A DNA stretch of 64,000 nt from Pithys albifrons albifrons (Eukaryota > Chordata > Aves > Passeriformes > Thamnophilidae), in the NCBI RefSeq assembly GCF_047495875.1, contig NC_092468.1, forward strand, positions 1,308,845-1,372,844. The letters run 5' to 3'. The notes beneath the pieces were generated by a model, which had not been told where the DNA came from, made no database searches, and saw only the letters and a program-made list of their open reading frames with translations. Below are positions 11,364 through 23,796 of the stretch, one piece after another. The translations under genes and the position numbers were made by a program. Position 1 is the stretch's first letter. Each line of letters starts with the position of its first letter.

Positions 11364-11661
11364 TTGCACCCGTCGGCTGCCCGACTCTCCCTCCTGTTTG
11401 GGTTGCTGCCTTTTTCCATGAGCTGGGAACGGGGGTGTCCCTCCTTTTGGCGGCTGCTGCTTATTTCGACTGGACGGGAGCGAGGGGCGCTGCCCGTGTT
11501 TTGGTGGGCGTGGCCTCGGCGGGCCGGGAGCGTGCGTGTGGCCACTTGTGGGCTCGGGTGTTTGTGCCCCCTGTGCACCTGCCTTGTTTTCCTTGGGCGA
11601 GCAGTGGTGTTTTGGCAGGGCTGGAGCGTGCTGTCCGTCGGGGACAGTCGGGCTGCGAGGT

Positions 11662-11768
11662 GCCTACGGCCATGGGCCCCTGAGAAGAGCAGGTGTGAGA
11701 GTGTGATGTGGGAAGCTGTGCAGGCTGGATGGGACAGCGGCCGGGCATAGCGGGGGCTGTCGGGTTTT
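11662..11768 (+). pseudogene. 5S relic, short form
   Basis: Short form, GCCTACGG start. Confidence 0.85.
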
Positions 11769-12515
11769 GCGTGAGTGGTGCGGGGGAATATCCCTTGTGT
11801 GGGCAGGGCTGCCTTTGTGGTGGAGCAGGAGGCAGGGGCGCCGAGTGCGCTTTGGTGTGCGTTGTGGTGGCAGGCGGGGAGCGTGTGTGTGTCCACTTCG
11901 AGGTCCGTGGACAGGTGTGTGTGTGCGTGGGGCTTCCTTGGGGTCCTGAGACAGGCGTTTGGGTGTGTGTGGCTGTCTTTGGGGTCCGGGCACAGGCGTT
12001 TGGGTGTGGGTGACTACCTTGGGGGTCCGTGCAGAGGTGTTTGGGCCTCTGTGGCACCTTGGAGGTCAGGGGCAAGGCGTTTGGGTGCGTGGTGCTGCCT
12101 TGGGGGTCTGGGACATTCGTCTGGGTGCGTGGGACGGTCTTGGGGCACCGGGGTCAGGCGTTTGAGTGCATGTGGCCACCTTGGGGCTCCGGGGTCAGGC
12201 GTTTGAGTGCATGTGGCCGCATTGGGGCTCCGGGGTCAGGCGTTTGAGTGCATGTGGCCGCATTGGGGCTCCGGGGTCAGGCGTTTGAGTGCATGTGGCC
12301 GCTTTGGGGCTCCGAGGTCAGGCGTTTGGGTACGTATGGCCTCCTTGAGGGTCTGGGGTCAGGCGTTTTGGTTTGTGTAGGTGCCATGTGGGTCCGGGCA
12401 TAGGCGCTTGGGTGCGTGGGACTGGCATGGATTTGTGTTGGCCGAGTAAGGACATTTTGTGAGGGCGAGCGAGTGGTGTCACCGCCACAAGAGAGGCACT
12501 GTGGCACTAGCCAGT

Positions 12516-12635
12516 GCCTACGGCCATACCACCCTGAGAACGCCCGATCTCGTCTGATCTCGGAAGCTAAGCAGGGTCGGGCCCGGTTAGTACTTGGATG
12601 GGAGACCGCCTGGGAATACCGGGTGCTGTAGGCTT
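12516..12635 (+). rRNA. RNA5S: 5S ribosomal RNA (copy 11)
   Basis: Consensus; L-type flank; counterpart of copy 7 in the second 4,488-bp block. Confidence 0.97.
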
Positions 12636-12933
12636 TTGCACCCGTCGGCTGCCCGACTCTCCCTCCTGTTTGGGTTGCTGCCTTTTTCCATGAGCTGGGA
12701 ACGGGGGTGTCCCTCCTTTTGGCGGCTGCTGCTTATTTCGACTGGACGGGAGCGAGGGGCGCTGCCCGTGTTTTGGTGGGCGTGGCCTCGGCGGGCCGGG
12801 AGCGTGCGTGTGGCCACTTGTGGGCTCGGGTGTTTGTGCCCCCTGTGCACCTGCCTTGTTTTCCTTGGGCGAGCAGTGGTGTTTTGGCAGGGCTGGAGCG
12901 TGCTGTCCGTCGGGGACAGTCGGGCTGCGAGGT

Positions 12934-13040
12934 GCCTACGGCCATGGGCCCCTGAGAAGAGCAGGTGTGAGAGTGTGATGTGGGAAGCTGTGCAGGCTGG
13001 ATGGGACAGCGGCCGGGCATAGCGGGGGCTGTCGGGTTTT
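12934..13040 (+). pseudogene. 5S relic, short form
   Basis: Short form, counterpart of the relic at 8,446. Confidence 0.85.
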
Positions 13041-13744
13041 GCGTGAGTGGTGCGGGGGAATATCCCTTGTGTGGGCAGGGCTGCCTTTGTGGTGGAGCAG
13101 GAGGCAGGGGCGCCGAGTGCGCTTTGGTGTGCATGGTGGTGGCAGGCGGGGAGCGTGTGTGTGTCCACTTCGAGGTCCGTGGACAGGTGTGTGTGTGCGT
13201 GGGGCTTCCTTGGGGTCCTGAGACAGGCGTTTGGGTGTGTGTGGCTGTCTTTGGGTCCGGGCACAGGCGTTTGGGTGTGTGTGACTACCTTGGGGGTCCG
13301 CGCAGAGGTGTCTGGGCCTCTGTGGCACCTTGGAGGTCCGGGGCAAGGCGTTTGGGTGCGTGGTGCTGCCTTGGGGATCTGGGACATTCGTCTGGGTGCA
13401 TGGGGCGGTCTTGGGGCACCGGGGTCAGGCGTTTGAGTGCATGTGGCCGCCTTGGGGCTCCGGGGCCAGGCGTTTGAGTGCATGTGGCTGCCTTGGGGCT
13501 CCGGGGTCAGGCGTTTGAGTGCATGTGGCCGCCTTGGGGCTCCGGGGCCAGGCGTTTGGGTGCGTATGACCTCCTTGGGGGTCTGGGGACAGGGTTTTAC
13601 TTTGTGTAGGTGCCATGTGGGTCCGGGCATAGGCGCTTGGGTGCGTGGGACTGGCATGGATTTGTGTTGGCCGAGTAAGGACATTTTGTGAGGGCGAGCG
13701 AGTGGTGTCACCGCCACAAGAGAGGCACTGTGGCACTAGCCAGT

Positions 13745-13864
13745 GCCTACGGCCATACCACCCTGAGAACGCCCGATCTCGTCTGATCTCGGAAGCTAAG
13801 CAGGGTCGGGCCCGGTTAGTACTTGGATGGGAGACCGCCTGGGAATACCGGGTGCTGTAGGCTT
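13745..13864 (+). rRNA. RNA5S: 5S ribosomal RNA (copy 12)
   Basis: Consensus; L-type flank; next copy 838 bp on. Counterpart of copy 8. Confidence 0.97.
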
Positions 13865-14161
13865 TTGCACCCGTCGGCTGCCCGACTCTCCCTCCTGTTT
13901 GGGTTGCTGCCTTTTTCCATGAGCTGGGCACCGGGGTGTCCCTTCTGTTGGCGGCTGCTGCTTATTTCGACTGGACAGGAGCGAGGGGCGCTGCCCGTGT
14001 TTGGTGGGCGTGGCCTCGGCGGGCCGGGAGCGTGCGTGTGGCCACTTGTGGGCTCGGGTGTTTGTGCCCCCTGTGCACCTGCCTTGTTTTCCTTGGGCGA
14101 GCAGTGGTGTTTTGGCAGGGCTGGAGCGTGCTGTCCGTCGGGGACAGTGGGGCTGCCTGGT

Positions 14162-14286
14162 GCCTATGGCCATGGCCCCCTGAGAAGAGCAGGTGTGAGA
14201 GTGTGATGTGGGAAGCTGTGCAGGGTGGAGCCCGGTTAGTACTTGGATGGGACAGCGGCCGGGCATTGCGGGTGCTGTCGGTTTTT
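14162..14286 (+). pseudogene. 5S relic, long form
   Basis: Long form at +417, counterpart of the relic at 9,674. Confidence 0.85.
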
Positions 14287-14582
14287 GCGTGAGTGGTGCG
14301 GGCGAGCGTCCCTTGTGTGGGCAGGGCTGCCTTTGGGGTGGGGCAGGAGGCAGGGGCGCTTTGGTGCGCTTGGTATGTGCGCAGGGTGGTTTGCGGGGAG
14401 CGTGTGTGTGTCCACTTCGGGGTCCGTGGACAGGTGTTTGTGTGTGTGGGGCTGCCTTGGGGGTCCTGAGACAGGCGTTTGCGTGGGGCTAGCGTGGGTG
14501 TTTGTCGAATGAGCAGCCGCGTTTTTTGAGGGCGTGCGAGTGGTGTGCGCGGCATAAGAGAGGCGCTGTGGGGCTGGCTGGT

Positions 14583-14702
14583 GCCTACGGCCATACCACC
14601 CTGAGAACGCCCGATCTCGTCTGATCTCGGAAGCTAAGCAGGGTCGGGCCCGGTTAGTACTTGGATGGGAGACCGCCTGGGAATACCGGGTGCTGTAGGC
14701 TT
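14583..14702 (+). rRNA. RNA5S: 5S ribosomal RNA (copy 13)
   Basis: Consensus; S-type flank; counterpart of copy 9; next copy 1,149 bp on. Confidence 0.97.
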
Positions 14703-15000
14703 TTGCACCCGTCGGCTGCCCGACTCTGCCTCCTGTTTGGGTTGCTGCCTTTTTCCATGAGCTGGGAACGGGGGTGTCCCTCCTTTTGGCGGCTGCTGCT
14801 TATTTCGACTGGTCAGGAGCGAGGGGCGCTGCCCGTATTTTGGTGGGCGTGGCCTCGGCGGGCCGGGAGCGTGCGTGTGGCCACTTGTGGGCTCGGGTGT
14901 TTGTGCCCCCTGTGCACCTGCCTTGTTTTCCTTGGGCGAGCAGTGGTGTTTTGGCAGGGCTGGAGCGTGCTGTCCGTCGGGGACAGTGGGGCTGCCAGGT

Positions 15001-15107
15001 GCCTATGGCCATGGCCCCCTGAGAAGAGCAGGTGTGAGAGTGTGATGTGGGAAGCTGTGCAGGGTGGATGGGACAGCGGCCGGGCATAGCGGGGGCTGTC
15101 GGGTTTT
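15001..15107 (+). pseudogene. 5S relic, short form
   Basis: Short form, counterpart of the relic at 10,513. Confidence 0.85.
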
Positions 15108-15731
15108 GCGTGAGTGGTGCGGGGGAATATCCCTTGTGTGGGCAGGGCTGCCTTTGTGGTGGAGCAGGAGGCAGGGGCGCCGAGTGCGCTTTGGTGTGCA
15201 TGGTGGTGGCAGGCGGGGAGCGTGTGTGTGTGACCACTTCGAGGTCCGTGGACAGGTGTGTGTGTGCGTGGGGCTTCCTTGGGGTCCTGAGACAGGCGTT
15301 TGGGTGTGTGTGGCTGTCTTTGGGTCCGGGCACAGGCGTTTGGGTGTGTGTGACTACCTTGGGGGTCCGTGCAGAGGTGTTTGGGCCTCTGTGGCACCTT
15401 GGAGGTCCGGGGCAAGGCGTTTGGGTGCGTGGTGCTGCCTTGGGGATCTGGGACATTCGTCTGGGTGCGTGAGGCGGTCTTGGGGCACCGGGGTCAGGCG
15501 TTTGAGTGCATGTGGCCGCCTTGGGGCTCCGGGGCCAGGCGTTTGGGTGCGTATGACCTCCTTGGGGGTCTGGGGACAGGGTTTTACTTTGTGTAGGTGC
15601 CATGTGGGTCCGGGCATAGGCGCTTGGGTGCGTGGGACTGGCATGGATTTGTGTTGGCCCAGTAAGGACATTTTGTGAGGGCGAGCGAGTGGTGTCACCG
15701 CCACAAGAGAGGCACTGTGGCACTAGCCAGT

Positions 15732-15851
15732 GCCTACGGCCATACCACCCTGAGAACGCCCGATCTCGTCTGATCTCGGAAGCTAAGCAGGGTCGGGCCC
15801 GGTTAGTACTTGGATGGGAGACCGCCTGGGAATACCGGGTGCTGTAGGCTT
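15732..15851 (+). rRNA. RNA5S: 5S ribosomal RNA (copy 14)
   Basis: Consensus; L-type flank; next copy 1,229 bp on. The match to copy 10 breaks inside this unit at about 16,250, the end of the second block. Confidence 0.97.
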
Positions 15852-16149
15852 TTGCACCCGTCGGCTGCCCGACTCTCCCTCCTGTTTGGGTTGCTGCCTT
15901 TTTCCATGAGCTGGGAACGGGGGTGTCCCTCCTTTTGGCGGCTGCTGCTTATTTCGACTGGACGGGAGCGAGGGGCGCTGCCCGTGTTTTGGTGGGCGTG
16001 GCCTCGGCGGGCCGGGAGCGTGCGTGTGGCCACTTGTGGGCTCGGGTGTTTGTGCCCCCTGTGCACCTGCCTTGTTTTCCTTGGGCGAGCAGTGGTGTTT
16101 TGGCAGGGCTGGAGCGTGCTGTCCGTCGGGGACAGTCGGGCTGCGAGGT

Positions 16150-16256
16150 GCCTACGGCCATGGGCCCCTGAGAAGAGCAGGTGTGAGAGTGTGATGTGGG
16201 AAGCTGTGCAGGCTGGATGGGACAGCGGCCGGGCATAGCGGGGGCTGTCGGGTTTT
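16150..16256 (+). pseudogene. 5S relic, short form
   Basis: Short form, GCCTACGG start. Confidence 0.85.
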
Positions 16257-16960
16257 GCGTGAGTGGTGCGGGGGAATATCCCTTGTGTGGGCAGGGCTGC
16301 CTTTGTGGTGGAGCAGGAGGCAGGGGCGCCGAGTGCGCTTTGGTGTGCGTGGTGGTGGCAGGCGGGGAGCGTGTGTGTGACCACTTCGAGGTCCATGGAC
16401 AGGTGTGTGTGTGCGTGGGGCTTCCTTGGGGTCCTGAGACAGGCGTTTGGGTGTGTGTGGCTGTCTTTGGGTCCGGGCACAGGCGTTTGGGTGTGTGTGA
16501 CTACCTTGGGGGTCCGCGCCGAGGTGTCTGGGCCTCTGTGGCACCTTGGAGGTCCGGGGCAAGGCGTTTGGGTGCGTGGTGCTGCCTTGGGGATCTGGGA
16601 CATTCGTCTGGGTGCATGGGGCGGTCTTGGGGCACCGGGATCAGGCGTTTGAGTGCATGTGGCCGCCTTGGGGCTCCGGGGCCAGGCGTTTGAGTGCATG
16701 TGGCTGCCTTGGGGCTCCGGGGTCAGGCGTTTGAGTGCATGTGGCCGCCTTGGGGCTCCGGGGCCAGGCGTTTGGGTGCGTATGACCTCCTTGGGGGTCT
16801 GGGGACAGGGTTTTACTTTGTGTAGGTGCCATGTGGGTCCGGGCATAGGCGCTTGGGTGCGTGGGACTGGCATGGATTTGTGTTGGCCCAGTAAGGACAT
16901 TTTGTGAGGGCGAGCGAGTGGTGTCACCGCCACAAGAGAGGCACTGTGGCACTAGCCAGT

Positions 16961-17080
16961 GCCTACGGCCATACCACCCTGAGAACGCCCGATCTCGTCT
17001 GATCTCGGAAGCTAAGCAGGGTCGGGCCCGGTTAGTACTTGGATGGGAGACCGCCTGGGAATACCGGGTGCTGTAGGCTT
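16961..17080 (+). rRNA. RNA5S: 5S ribosomal RNA (copy 15)
   Basis: Consensus; L-type flank; next copy 1,149 bp on. Confidence 0.97.
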
Positions 17081-17378
17081 TTGCACCCGTCGGCTGCCCG
17101 ACTCTCCCTCCTGTTTGGGTTGCTGCCTTTTTCCATGAGCTGGGAACGGGGGTGTCCCTCCTTTTGGCGGCTGCTGCTTATTTCGACTGGTCAGGAGCGA
17201 GGGGCGCTGCCCGTGTTTTGGTGGGCGTGGCCTCGGCGGGCCGGGAGCGTGCGTGTGGCCACTTGTGGGCTCGGGTGTTTGTGCCCCCTGTGCACCTGCC
17301 TTGTTTTCCTTGGGCGAGCAGTGGTGTTTTGGCAGGGCTGGAGCGTGCTGTCCGTCGGGGACAGTGGGGCTGCGGGGT

Positions 17379-17485
17379 GCCTACGGCCATGGGCCCCTGA
17401 GAAGAGCAGGTGTGAGAGTGTGATGTGGGAAGCTGTGCAGGGTGGATGGGACAGCGGCCGGGCATAGCGGGGGCTGTCGGGTTTT
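17379..17485 (+). pseudogene. 5S relic, short form
   Basis: Short form preceded by CTGCGGG, shared with the relics after copies 16, 17 and 34. Confidence 0.85.
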
Positions 17486-18109
17486 GCGTGAGTGGTGCGG
17501 GGGAATATCCCTTGTGTGGGCAGGGCTGCCTTTGTGGTGGAGCAGGAGGCAGGGGCGCCGAGTGCGCTTTGGTGTGCGTGGTGGTGGCAGGCGGGGAGCG
17601 TGTGTGTGTGACCACTTCGAGGTCCGTGGACAGGTGTGTGTGTGCGTGGGGCTTCCTTGGGGTCCTGAGACAGGCGTTTGGGTGTGTGTGGCTGTCTTTG
17701 GGTCCGGGCACAGGCGTTTGGGTGTGTGTGACTACCTTGGGGGTCCGTGCAGAGGTGTTTGGGCCTCTGTGGCACCTTGGAGGTCCGGGGCAAGGCGTTT
17801 GGGTGCGTGGTGCTGCCTTGGGGATCTGGGACATTCGTCTGGGTGCGTGAGGCGGTCTTGGGGCACCGGGGTCAGGCGTTTGAGTGCATGTGGCCGCCTT
17901 GGGGCTCCGGGGCCAGGCGTTTGGGTGCGTATGACCTCCTTGGGGGTCTGGGGACAGGGTTTTACTTTGTGTAGGTGCCATGTGGGTCCGGGCATAGGCG
18001 CTTGGGTGCGTGGGACTGGCATGGATTTGTGTTGGCCCAGTAAGGACATTTTGTGAGGGCGAGCGAGTGGTGTCACCGCCACAAGAGAGGCACTGTGGCA
18101 CTAGCCAGT

Positions 18110-18219
18110 GCCTACGGCCATACCACCCTGAGAACGCCTGATCTCGGAAGCTAAGCAGGGTCGGGCCCGGTTAGTACTTGGATGGGAGACCGCCTGGGAA
18201 TACCGGCTGCTGTAGGCTT
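18110..18219 (+). rRNA. RNA5S: 5S rRNA variant with 10-nt deletion (copy 16)
   Basis: 110 nt: reads GAACGCCTGATCTCGG, so one of the two GATCTCG direct repeats (nt 31-47) has been lost. It also has G108C (CCGGCTGCTG). Box A, intermediate element, box C and T terminator remain, so transcription looks possible, but the helix III/loop region of the RNA is damaged. Possibly a pseudogene. First of the deletion class. Confidence 0.85.
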
Positions 18220-18517
18220 TTGCACCCGTCGGCTGCCCGACTCTCCCTCCTGTTTGGGTTGCTGCCTTTTTCCATGAGCTGGGCACCGGGGTGTCCCTTC
18301 TGTTGGCGGCTGCTGCTTATTTCGACTGGACAGGAGCGAGGGGCGCTGCCCGTATTTTGGTGGGCGTGGCCTCGGCGGGCCGGGAGCGTGCGTGTGGCCA
18401 CTTGTGGGCTCGGGTGTTTGTGCCCCCTGTGCACCTGCCTTGTTTTCCTTGGGCGAGCAGTGGTGTTTTGGCAGGGCTGGAGCGTGCTGTCCGTCGGGGA
18501 CAGTGGGGCTGCGGGGT

Positions 18518-18624
18518 GCCTACGGCCATGGGCCCCTGAGAAGAGCAGGTGTGAGAGTGTGATGTGGGAAGCTGTGCAGGGTGGATGGGACAGCGGCCGG
18601 GCATAGCGGGGGCTGTCGGGTTTT
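18518..18624 (+). pseudogene. 5S relic, short form
   Basis: At +408, as expected after the 10-nt deletion in the gene. Confidence 0.85.
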
Positions 18625-19248
18625 GCGTGAGTGGTGCGGGGGAATATCCCTTGTGTGGGCAGGGCTGCCTTTGTGGTGGAGCAGGAGGCAGGGGCGCCGA
18701 GTGCGCTTTGGTGTGCGTGGTGGTGGCAGGCGGGGAGCGTGTGTGTGTGACCACTTCGAGGTCCGTGGACAGGTGTGTGTGTGCGTGGGGCTTCCTTGGG
18801 GTCCTGAGACAGGCGTTTGGGTGTGTGTGGCTGTCTTTGGGTCCGGGCACAGGCGTTTGGGTGTGTGTGACTACCTTGGGGGTCCGTGCAGAGGTGTTTG
18901 GGCCTCTGTGGCACCTTGGAGGTCCGGGGCAAGGCGTTTGGGTGCGTGGTGCTGCCTTGGGGATCTGGGACATTCGTCTGGGTGCGTGAGGCGGTCTTGG
19001 GGCACCGGGGTCAGGCGTTTGAGTGCATGTGGCCGCCTTGGGGCTCCGGGGCCAGGCGTTTGGGTGCGTATGACCTCCTTGGGGGTCTGGGGACAGGGTT
19101 TTACTTTGTGTAGGTGCCATGTGGGTCCGGGCATAGGCGCTTGGGTGCGTGGGACTGGCATGGATTTGTGTTGGCCCAGTAAGGACATTTTGTGAGGGCG
19201 AGCGAGTGGTGTCACCGCCACAAGAGAGGCACTGTGGCACTAGCCAGT

Positions 19249-19358
19249 GCCTACGGCCATACCACCCTGAGAACGCCCGATCTCGGAAGCTAAGCAGGGT
19301 CGGGCCCGGTTAGTACTTGGATGGGAGACCGCCTGGGAATACCGGCTGCTGTAGGCTT
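19249..19358 (+). rRNA. RNA5S: 5S rRNA variant with 10-nt deletion (copy 17)
   Basis: Same deletion length but reads GAACGCCCGATCTCGG, so the junction resolved differently from the other five. Also carries G108C. Next copy 1,219 bp on. Confidence 0.85.
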
Positions 19359-19656
19359 TTGCACCCGTCGGCTGCCCGACTCTCCCTCCTGTTTGGGTTG
19401 CTGCCTTTTTCCATGAGCTGGGAACGGGGGTGTCCCTCCTTTTGGCGGCTGCTGCTTATTTCGACTGGACGGGAGCGAGGGGCGCTGCCCGTGTTTTGGT
19501 GGGCGTGGCCTCGGCGGGCCGGGAGCGTGCGTGTGGCCACTTGTGGGCTCGGGTGTTTGTGCCCCCTGTGCACCTGCCTTGTTTTCCGTGGGCGAGCAGT
19601 GGTGTTTTGGCAGGGCTGGAGCGTGCTGTCCGTCGGGGACAGTGGGGCTGCGGGGT

Positions 19657-19763
19657 GCCTATGGCCATGGCCCCCTGAGAAGAGCAGGTGTGAGAGTGTG
19701 ATGTGGGAAGCTGTGCAGGCTGGATGGGACAGCGGCCGGGCATAGCGGGGGCTGTCGGGTTTT
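19657..19763 (+). pseudogene. 5S relic, short form
   Basis: Short form, GCCTATGG start, preceded by CTGCGGG. Confidence 0.85.
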
Positions 19764-20467
19764 GCGTGAGTGGTGCGGGGGAATATCCCTTGTGTGGGCA
19801 GGGCTGCCTTTGTGGTGGAGCAGGAGGCAGGGGCGCCGAGTGCGCTTTGGTGTGCGTGGTGGTGGCAGGCGGGGAGCGTGTGTGTGACCACTTCGAGGTC
19901 CATGGACAGGTGTGTGTGTGCGTGGGGCTTCCTTGGGGTCCTGAGACAGGCGTTTGGGTGTGTGTGGCTGTCTTTGGGTCCGGGCACAGGCGTTTGGGTG
20001 TGTGTGACTACCTTGGGGGTCCGCGCAGAGGTGTCTGGGCCTCTGTGGCACCTTGGAGGTCCGGGGCAAGGCGTTTGGGTGCGTGGTGCTGCCTTGGGGA
20101 TCTGGGACATTCGTCTGGGTGCATGGGGCGGTCTTGGGGCACCGGGGTCAGGCGTTTGAGTGCATGTGGCCGCCTTGGGGCTCCGGGGCCAGGCGTTTGA
20201 GTGCATGTGGCTGCCTTGGGGCTCCGGGGTCAGGCGTTTGAGTGCATGTGGCCGCCTTGGGGCTCCGGGGCCAGGCGTTTGGGTGCGTATGACCTCCTTG
20301 GGGGTCTGGGGACAGGGTTTTACTTTGTGTAGGTGCCATGTGGGTCCGGGCATAGGCGCTTGGGTGCGTGGGACTGGCATGGATTTGTGTTGGCCCAGTA
20401 AGGACATTTTGTGAGGGCGAGCGAGTGGTGTCACCGCCACAAGAGAGGCACTGTGGCACTAGCCAGT

Positions 20468-20577
20468 GCCTACGGCCATACCACCCTGAGAACGCCTGAT
20501 CTCGGAAGCTAAGCAGGGTCGGGCCCGGTTAGTACTTGGATGGGAGACCGCCTGGGAATACCGGCTGCTGTAGGCTT
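20468..20577 (+). rRNA. RNA5S: 5S rRNA variant with 10-nt deletion (copy 18)
   Basis: CGCCTGATCTCGG junction with G108C; L-type flank; next copy 1,219 bp on. Confidence 0.85.
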
Positions 20578-20875
20578 TTGCACCCGTCGGCTGCCCGACT
20601 CTCCCTCCTGTTTGGGTTGCTGCCTTTTTCCATGAGCTGGGAACGGGGGTGTCCCTCCTTTTGGCGGCTGCTGCTTATTTCGACTGGACGGGAGCGAGGG
20701 GCGCTGCCCGTGTTTTGGTGGGCGTGGCCTCGGCGGGCCGGGAGCGTGCGTGTGGCCACTTGTGGGCTCGGGTGTTTGTGCCCCCTGTGCACCTGCCTTG
20801 TTTTCCTTGGGCGAGCAGTGGTGTTTTGGCAGGGCTGGAGCGTGCTGTCCGTCGGGGACAGTCGGGCTGCGAGGT

Positions 20876-20982
20876 GCCTACGGCCATGGGCCCCTGAGAA
20901 GAGCAGGTGTGAGAGTGTGATGTGGGAAGCTGTGCAGGCTGGATGGGACAGCGGCCGGGCATAGCGGGGGCTGTCGGGTTTT
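20876..20982 (+). pseudogene. 5S relic, short form
   Basis: Short form, GCCTACGG start. Confidence 0.85.
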
Positions 20983-21686
20983 GCGTGAGTGGTGCGGGGG
21001 AATATCCCTTGTGTGGGCAGGGCTGCCTTTGTGGTGGAGCAGGAGGCAGGGGCGCCGAGTGCGCTTTGGTGTGCATGGTGGTGGCAGGCGGGGAGCGTGT
21101 GTGTGACCACTTCGAGGTCCATGGACAGGTGTGTGTGTGCGTGGGGCTTCCTTGGGGTCCTGAGACAGGCGTTTGGGTGTGTGTGGCTGTCTTTGGGTCC
21201 GGGCACAGGCGTTTGGGTGTGTGTGACTACCTTGGGGGTCCGCGCAGAGGTGTCTGGGCCTCTGTGGCACCTTGGAGGTCCGGGGCAAGGCGTTTGGGTG
21301 CGTGGTGCTGCCTTGGGGATCTGGGACATTCGTCTGGGTGCATGGGGCGGTCTTGGGGCACCGGGGTCAGGCGTTTGAGTGCATGTGGCCGCCTTGGGGC
21401 TCCGGGGCCAGGCGTTTGAGTGCATGTGGCTGCCTTGGGGCTCCGGGGTCAGGCGTTTGAGTGCATGTGGCCGCCTTGGGGCTCCGGGGCCAGGCGTTTG
21501 GGTGCGTATGACCTCCTTGGGGGTCTGGGGACAGGGTTTTACTTTGTGTAGGTGCCATGTGGGTCCGGGCATAGGCGCTTGGGTGCGTGGGACTGGCATG
21601 GATTTGTGTTGGCCCAGTAAGGACATTTTGTGAGGGCGAGCGAGTGGTGTCACCGCCACAAGAGAGGCACTGTGGCACTAGCCAGT

Positions 21687-21806
21687 GCCTACGGCCATAC
21701 CACCCTGAGAACGCCCGATCTCGTCTGATCTCGGAAGCTAAGCAGGGTCGGGCCCGGTTAGTACTTGGATGGGAGACCGCCTGGGAATACCGGCTGCTGT
21801 AGGCTT
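21687..21806 (+). rRNA. RNA5S: 5S ribosomal RNA (copy 19), G108C
   Basis: Full length, but carries G108C, otherwise seen only in the deletion copies. It is therefore an intermediate haplotype: either G108C came before the deletion, or conversion repaired the 5' half. Next copy 839 bp on. Confidence 0.95.
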
Positions 21807-22104
21807 TTGCACCCGTCGGCTGCCCGACTCTCCCTCCTGTTTGGGTTGCTGCCTTTTTCCATGAGCTGGGCACCGGGGTGTCCCTTCTGTTGGCGGCTGC
21901 TGCTTATTTCGACTGGACAGGAGCGAGGGGCGCTGCCCGTATTTTGGTGGGCGTGGCCTCGGCGGGCCGGGAGCGTGCGTGTGGCCACTTGTGGGCTCGG
22001 GTGTTTGTGCCCCCTGTGCACCTGCCTTGTTTTCCTTGGGCGAGCAGTGGTGTTTTGGCAGGGCTGGAGCGTGCTGTCCGTCGGGGACAGTGGGGCTGCC
22101 TGGT

Positions 22105-22229
22105 GCCTATGGCCATGGCCCCCTGAGAAGAGCAGGTGTGAGAGTGTGATGTGGGAAGCTGTGCAGGGTGGAGCCCGGTTAGTACTTGGATGGGACAGCG
22201 GCCGGGCATTGCGGGTGCTGTCGGTTTTT
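22105..22229 (+). pseudogene. 5S relic, long form
   Basis: Long form at +418 of copy 19. Confidence 0.85.
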
Positions 22230-22525
22230 GCGTGAGTGGTGCGGGCGAGCGTCCCTTGTGTGGGCAGGGCTGCCTTTGGGGTGGGGCAGGAGGCAGGGGC
22301 GCTTTGGTGCGCTTGGTATGTGCGCAGGGTGGTTTGCGGGGAGCGTGTGTGTGTCCACTTCGGGGTCCGTGGACAGGTGTTTGTGTGTGTGGGGCTGCCT
22401 TGGGGGTCCTGAGACAGGCGTTTGCGTGGGGCTAGCGTGGGTGTTTGTCGAATGAGCAGCCGCGTTTTTTGAGGGCGTGCGAGTGGTGTGCGCGGCATAA
22501 GAGAGGCGCTGTGGGGCTGGCTGGT

Positions 22526-22645
22526 GCCTACGGCCATACCACCCTGAGAACGCCCGATCTCGTCTGATCTCGGAAGCTAAGCAGGGTCGGGCCCGGTTAG
22601 TACTTGGATGGGAGACCGCCTGGGAATACCGGGTGCTGTAGGCTT
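22526..22645 (+). rRNA. RNA5S: 5S ribosomal RNA (copy 20)
   Basis: Consensus; S-type flank; next copy 1,271 bp on. Confidence 0.97.
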
Positions 22646-22943
22646 TTGCACCCGTCGGCTGCCCGACTCTCCCTCCTGTTTGGGTTGCTGCCTTTTTCCA
22701 TGAGCTGGGAACGGGGGTGTCCCTCCTTTTGGCGGCTGCTGCTTATTTCGACTGGACGGGAGCGAGGGGCGCTGCCCGTGTTTTGGTGGGCGTGGCCTCG
22801 GCGGGCCGGGAGCGTGCGTGTGGCCACTTGTGGGCTCGGGTGTTTGTGCCCCCTGTGCACCTGCCTTGTTTTCCTTGGGCGAGCAGTGGTGTTTTGGCAG
22901 GGCTGGAGCGTGCTGTCCGTCGGGGACAGTCGGGCTGCGAGGT

Positions 22944-23050
22944 GCCTACGGCCATGGGCCCCTGAGAAGAGCAGGTGTGAGAGTGTGATGTGGGAAGCTG
23001 TGCAGGCTGGATGGGACAGCGGCCGGGCATAGCGGGGGCTGTCGGGTTTT
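22944..23050 (+). pseudogene. 5S relic, short form
   Basis: Short form; the sequence just after it reads GGGGAACATCCC instead of the usual GGGGAATATCCC. Confidence 0.85.
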
Positions 23051-23796
23051 GCGTGAGTGGTGCGGGGGAACATCCCTTGTGTGGGCAGGGCTGCCTTTGT
23101 GGTGGAGCAGGAGGCAGGGGCGCCGAGTGCGCTTTGGTGTGCATGGTGGTGGCAGGCGGGGAGCGTGTGTGTGACCACTTCGAGGTCCATGGACAGGTGT
23201 GTGTGTGCGTGGGGCTTCCTTGGGGTCCTGAGACAGGCGTTTGGGTGTGTGTGGCTGTCTTTGGGGTCCGGGCACAGGCGTTTGGGTGTGTGTGACTACC
23301 TTGGGGGTCCGTGCAGAGGTGTTTGGGCCTCTGTGGCACCTTGGAGGTCAGGGGCAAGGCGTTTGGGTGCGTGGTGCTGCCTTGGGGGTCTGGGACATTC
23401 GTCTGGGTGCGTGGGACGGTCTTGGGGCACCGGGGCCAGGCGTTTGAGTGCATGTGGCCGCCTTGGAGCACCGGGGTCAGACGTTTGAGTGCATGTGGCC
23501 GCATTGGGGCTCCGGGGCCAGGCGTTTGAGTGCATGTGGCCACCTTGGGGCTCCGGGGTCAGGCGTTTGAGTGCATGTGGCCGCCTTGGGGCTCCGGGGC
23601 CAGGCGTTTGGGTGCGTATGACCTCCTTGGGGGTCTGGGGACAGGGTTTTACTTTGTGTAGGTGCCATGTGGGTCCGGGCATAGGCGCTTGGGTGCGTGG
23701 GACTGGCATGGATTTGTGTTGGCCCAGTAAGGACATTTTGTGAGGGCGAGCGAGTGGTGTCACCGCCACAAGAGAGGCACTGTGGCACTAGCCAGT

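Larger units (their letters stand above)
7290..16250 (+). repeat. Two tandem copies of a 4,488-bp block of four 5S units
   Basis: Copies 7-10 (8,028-11,244) are matched by copies 11-14 (12,516-15,732), each exactly 4,488 bp further on, with the same unit-length order 1,229-838-1,149. Both blocks share a private single-base deletion (CCCGTGTTTGG at about 9,509 and 13,997). Approximate bounds are 7,290-11,770 and 11,780-16,250. A difference near 11,065 versus 15,553 (GTGGCCACC versus TATGACCTCC) shows later change. Confidence 0.85.
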